Of a stretch of 64,000 nucleotides of DNA, positions 61,090 through 64,000 are shown piece after piece. The number at the start of each line of letters is the position of its first letter. Position 1 is the first letter of the stretch. A program made the translations under genes and the position numbers. This stretch comes from Linnemannia schmuckeri (lineage: Eukaryota; Mortierellomycota; Mortierellomycetes; Mortierellales; Mortierellaceae): NCBI GenBank assembly GCA_029449235.1, contig JANATG010000004.1:1550001-1614000 (forward strand), in the 5' to 3' direction. Below the pieces are notes generated by a model, which was not told where the DNA came from, did no database searches, and was given only the letters and a program-made list of their open reading frames with translations.

Positions 61090-62258
61090 TTACTCGTCAT
61101 CATCATCATAATTGTCCTCCTCATCTGCCCGTTTGCGTTTCCATGCATCATGATTTGCTAGATTCTGTTGACTCTGTGGCAAGGGCGCCTGAGAAACCTC
61201 TTCCATCTCTTCATCAGAATCGTCCCCTGTTTCTTCCTCCTTGACCTTGAACAGTGATGGCGCCCCTGCCTCATCCTGTCCTGCTGATAATGCTGCTTCC
61301 TTTGCGGGATCCTTGTGCGTTGGTGGTGGGAGCTATAGAGTTCCGGAGAAATATAAAATGGGAAGTTAATCCCTGTACATCTTGTACTCAACAGACGCCA
61401 AGCTGTTCCTTTTGCGGATACGAATGCTTTTTCCCGCATTTGCTTACCTCAGGAATGAGCTGAAAGTTGACGGCAGTTAGACAGTGGCGTTCATGTGGCA
61501 GACGGATCCCGTACTTTTCTGGAATCAATGGTAATGGCACTCTGTTTTTTTCCTCCGCAAGCTCCAAAAGGAACTAGATAAAACAAAAGAGTAAAAAAAA
61601 ACAGCACAGAAACATGAAATGATTAGTCTGCTTTTTTCTTCCTGCTTAAAACTCCATGGCGTACCGTAAGATCGATTCATGCCAAGTAAGACTGTATCTG
61701 TTTACCTCTTTGGGTGGTGGTGAGGTGAAGGAGTGGTTGACACGTCCCTGAATGGCAAGTCGAACGTCGTCCAAGCCCACGTCTGTCCTTCCTGCGTGTT
61801 CAGAGTAGAGTAAAGCATCCTGGAAAACATCCGTTGTGTAGCCTAAGTATAGAAAAATGAAAACGATCGTGTTAATGATATGACTCTATCAATAGATAGA
61901 TATGACTCTATCAATAGATAGATATTCCGTTGAAGCACAACAAGACTTATAGGAAAACATAAACGAGGACGTACGGTGTGCAAATTCGAGCAGCTGGTGG
62001 ATGACTTTTTGGTCGGCGTCCTCAACAGCGAGCGACTGCAGGATTAAAGATATGACTAGAAGGGCAGATCGACACGTGGAACGGAATGGGGAAGGTTACG
62101 TGTGAGAAACAGTGGTTGTTGTTGACAGGGTTTCTCCCGTGAGTGAGTGGTATTATGGTCCGAGTGCTTGTTGCGTGGCAAGGCCTTCAGGTGTCCCATG
62201 CGTGACGGGTAAGTGTGGTTTTACCCTTTGCATCCCGAGGTTGTGGTGTTTGTGCCAT
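61090..62258 (-). CDS. TAF9: Transcription initiation factor TFIID/SAGA subunit TAF9
   Basis: TAF9 is a histone-fold subunit shared by TFIID and SAGA that pairs with TAF6. Five short exons: 62258-62225, 62055-61975, 61842-61706, 61573-61448 and 61332-61090; all phases agree, 206 aa. The start is MAQTPQPRDAK, matching the PRDA beginning of the family. The histone fold follows: VISLILQSLAVEDADQKVIHQLLEFAH, YTTDVFQDALLYSEHAGR, VGLDDVRLAIQGRVNHSFTSPPPKE. The conserved post-fold region is FLLELAEEKNRVPLPLIPEKYGIRLPHERHCLTAVNFQLIPE. The tail is acidic with a basic patch and ends YDDDDE. No single exon has its own Met-initiated long ORF, so simple ORF scanning misses the gene. It is divergent from the unknown gene at 62795. 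Confidence 0.9.
61880..61923. repeat. 22-bp tandem duplication in TAF9 intron 2
   Basis: Two adjacent identical 22-bp copies (unit begins ATGACTCTATC and contains a GATA dinucleotide-like repeat). It lies inside the intron between 61975 and 61842. Confidence 0.85.
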
Positions 62259-62282
62259 TGCTATGTCGTTTTGTTTTTAGCT

Positions 62283-62340
62283 GTTGATGTCCGATGGGTT
62301 GATGTACGATGTGTTGATGTCCGGTAGGTTGATGTCCTGG
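62283..62340. repeat. 15-bp minisatellite, four copies
   Basis: Imperfect units beginning GTTGATGT at 62283, 62298, 62313 and 62328. They lie 25-80 bp upstream of the TAF9 ATG and so are likely in its 5' leader or core promoter. Confidence 0.85.
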
Positions 62341-62553
62341 TTGTCTTGTCCTGACCGAGGCAAAAGGATCGCAATGAGTGAAGCGATGTAAAGAAAGTTT
62401 ATTCTCAACTTTCGTTACATCCTTCCTCTGCGATCCCCGCAGAAAAGGTGACGTCTCTGAATTTAGTATGCACAGAATTGGTGGCAATTCAAAAAAAAAT
62501 AATGGCTTGGGAGGGAGCGCACGCGTTGGTCGCGCGTTGAGATCGATTGCAAC

Positions 62554-62554
<1 letters not shown>

Positions 62555-62586
<32 letters not shown>
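62555..62586. repeat. A32 homopolymer
   Basis: Uninterrupted run of 32 A on the + strand in a divergent promoter region; it could act as a nucleosome-disfavouring poly(dA:dT) element as in other fungi. Confidence 0.9.
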
Positions 62587-62589
<3 letters not shown>

Positions 62590-62794
62590 TCGAATCGATC
62601 AATACTATCTATCAAACCACCTGAACGACAACTTCCTACCAGAAAAGCCTGATATATTGCTCCTTTATCCAGGATTCTGAAAGAAATGTTATTTAAGCGT
62701 CCCATACATTCCCACTCTCTTTAGTCATACCCTTCGACCTTCACTCTCTCCCTATATTGTTCGCAAGAAAGGTAAAAACACGCAATCGTCAAAA

Positions 62795-64000
62795 ATGTCC
62801 GCTATCCTCTATACCTCCACCGATAACCCACGTCTGAATGCTATTTCCTCTTCAAAATCCCATCAAGACACCATGAACGTATGGCTTGACGATCCACAAC
62901 GCGCCATTCTTCAGCAGATTAAGAAACATACCATGGGTCCCAATGGGTACGGACGCATCAGAGTTCCGGCGAAATATTATCCTATCGTTGACAATGGTCC
63001 CACCACCATTGCCGGTAAGTCTGTTTTCCTGTAAGTGCTGTTGATGTCTGGGTCCGACAATGTGAACTGCTATTCTTAGCAGCATCATACTGAAGGCTTC
63101 CTACCATTCTGTTTGCTGGTGAAATAGTCGTCAAAAACGCGGTCGCCACGAACAACGCCGCTGCACTCTCCAACGAGCTCCTAAAATTCTTCGACTCAGC
63201 CGCAGGCTATCGTCGTGCAGTTATCTACGGAACCACTGATGGCTTAACAACCGCACTCGTCGAATGCCTCGACTTCCATATCGCTTCGTCCATGTTCATC
63301 CTCCAAGCTCTGATGGCAGTCGGTGAAATCGCCAAAACTCGTGATCTTGACCACGAGTTTGAAGGAATGGTTTCTCAGTTCTTGCTGGATGTGTTTTGTT
63401 CGCCTCCTCCTCTCAGTCCGGGACGCCTCAAGATGATGTTGAACACTGTTTTTTTGGTGGCAATGACGGATGTGGAAACAGCAGTAGCAGTGGCAAGACT
63501 GGCCCGAGTTCCGGATCGCCTTCTCTATCAGACGGCATTAACCTGCCATCCATATTCACCATTTCTTCAACTACCCATGATACGTTTTCCTCCAGTAGTA
63601 ACTCGTCGGCACACATCACTAACGCTGCCATCAACATTTTCCTCAGAAAATCGAAAAACCGACGCAAAAAGAAGACGAACCCAATCGCCGGGGGTGACCC
63701 CAACCTACTTGGTATCGGTGCTTGCAATTCTTTGCCCGACGAAGGACTCTCGCTTTTGGATTTTGCCGACTATCCTAATATCGCTCAAAGTACCTCTCGC
63801 AACAAAGCAGCAGTTCAAGGCAAGCCATTCAATATCATGGATGCCGACAACGACATCATTTTCACCGATTTCATCGATCTCATCGACCTCAACGACTTCC
63901 AGCCCACACCTACAACACCTCTAACCATCCATCACCAGCATGATCCTACGTTGGCATCCCGCAGTACCAAAACAAAAGGACATCTCAATATTCCTCTCCC
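62795..64000 (+). CDS. Unrecognised protein, 3' end outside window; apparent frame change
   Basis: Exon 1 is 62795-63014 (MSAILYTSTDNPRLNAISSS..., then VWLDDPQRAILQQIKKHTMGPNGYGRIRVPAKYYPIV). Exon 2 starts at 63128 (VVKNAVATNNAAALSNELLKFFDSAAGYRRAVIYG, ALVECLDFHIASSMFILQALMAVGEIAKT, FEGMVSQFLLDVF). The first 200 residues look like an ordered helical domain that I do not recognise. At the T7 run 63449-63455 the coding character moves to another frame. In that frame a Ser/Gly/Thr-rich segment leads to INIFLRKSKNRRKKKTNP, GLSLLDFADYPNIAQ and IIFTDFIDLIDLNDFQP, with the pyrimidine-ending codons typical of this genome, open to the window end. A single-base indel, a sequencing error or an unseen intron could explain this. 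No function is proposed. Confidence 0.6.

Larger units (their letters stand above)
62259..62794. other. Divergent promoter region, TAF9 / unknown gene
   Basis: About 535 bp. It contains a four-copy 15-bp minisatellite next to the TAF9 start and an A32 run (62555-62586). A 111-residue minus-strand ORF over the minisatellite (GHQ/VHQ repeats) is judged a repeat artefact. Confidence 0.6.

Overview
This window is nuclear DNA of a filamentous fungus. The genes carry short spliceosomal introns with GT...AG ends (typically 50-150 nt), they sit on both strands without operons, and the products are eukaryotic: TAF9, a GH38 vacuolar-type alpha-mannosidase, a Pho80-type cyclin, Cns1/TTC4, a Rex1-type exonuclease and an ER protein disulfide isomerase. 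Balanced GC, pyrimidine-rich leaders before start codons, an ADAM-like disintegrin protein and an F-box/LRR protein point to an early-diverging fungus, probably Mortierellomycotina or another Mucoromycota. The lineage is an inference. Exon coordinates were read by hand from splice motifs, reading phase and family conservation. They are models, not transcript-supported structures.

Layout. 1-825 (+): 3' part of coproporphyrinogen III oxidase. 1071-15311 (all -): mitochondrial bL17, Cns1/TTC4 cochaperone, Pho80-like cyclin, an LRWD1/ORCA-like WD40 protein and cytosol/vacuole-type alpha-mannosidase. 16030-17859 (+): Pho84-family phosphate permease. 18211-25553 (-): a 2,374-residue secreted tandem-repeat protein. 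25554-30823: 5.3 kb with no gene that I can support. 30824-33536 (-): a disintegrin-domain membrane protein with no metalloprotease. 34719-41148 (+): an F-box/LRR protein, then a large Pro/Gln-rich protein with a conserved central domain. 44155-45643 (+): ammonium transporter. 45958-48000 (-): mitochondrial HAD phosphatase (HDHD5/YKR070W type). 48537-60668 (+): ABCC transporter, Rex1-type RNA exonuclease and PDI. 61090-62258 (-): TAF9, in five short exons. 62795-end (+): an unrecognised protein that runs off the window.

Most genes are unrelated housekeeping functions. Phosphate sensing (Pho80-like cyclin) and phosphate uptake (Pho84-like permease) lie 10 kb apart, but nothing in the sequence shows that they are co-regulated.

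The strongest candidate for something undescribed is the giant repeat protein at 18211-25553. It has a signal peptide, at least a dozen diverged copies of one beta-rich unit, seven consecutive copies spaced by 151-157 residues (five of them 151 apart), and I find no cysteine anywhere in it. Second is the disintegrin protein without a protease. Third are smaller departures from family norms: a PDI whose second active site reads CGFY, and an alpha-mannosidase whose catalytic signature lies in a 24-nt micro-exon.
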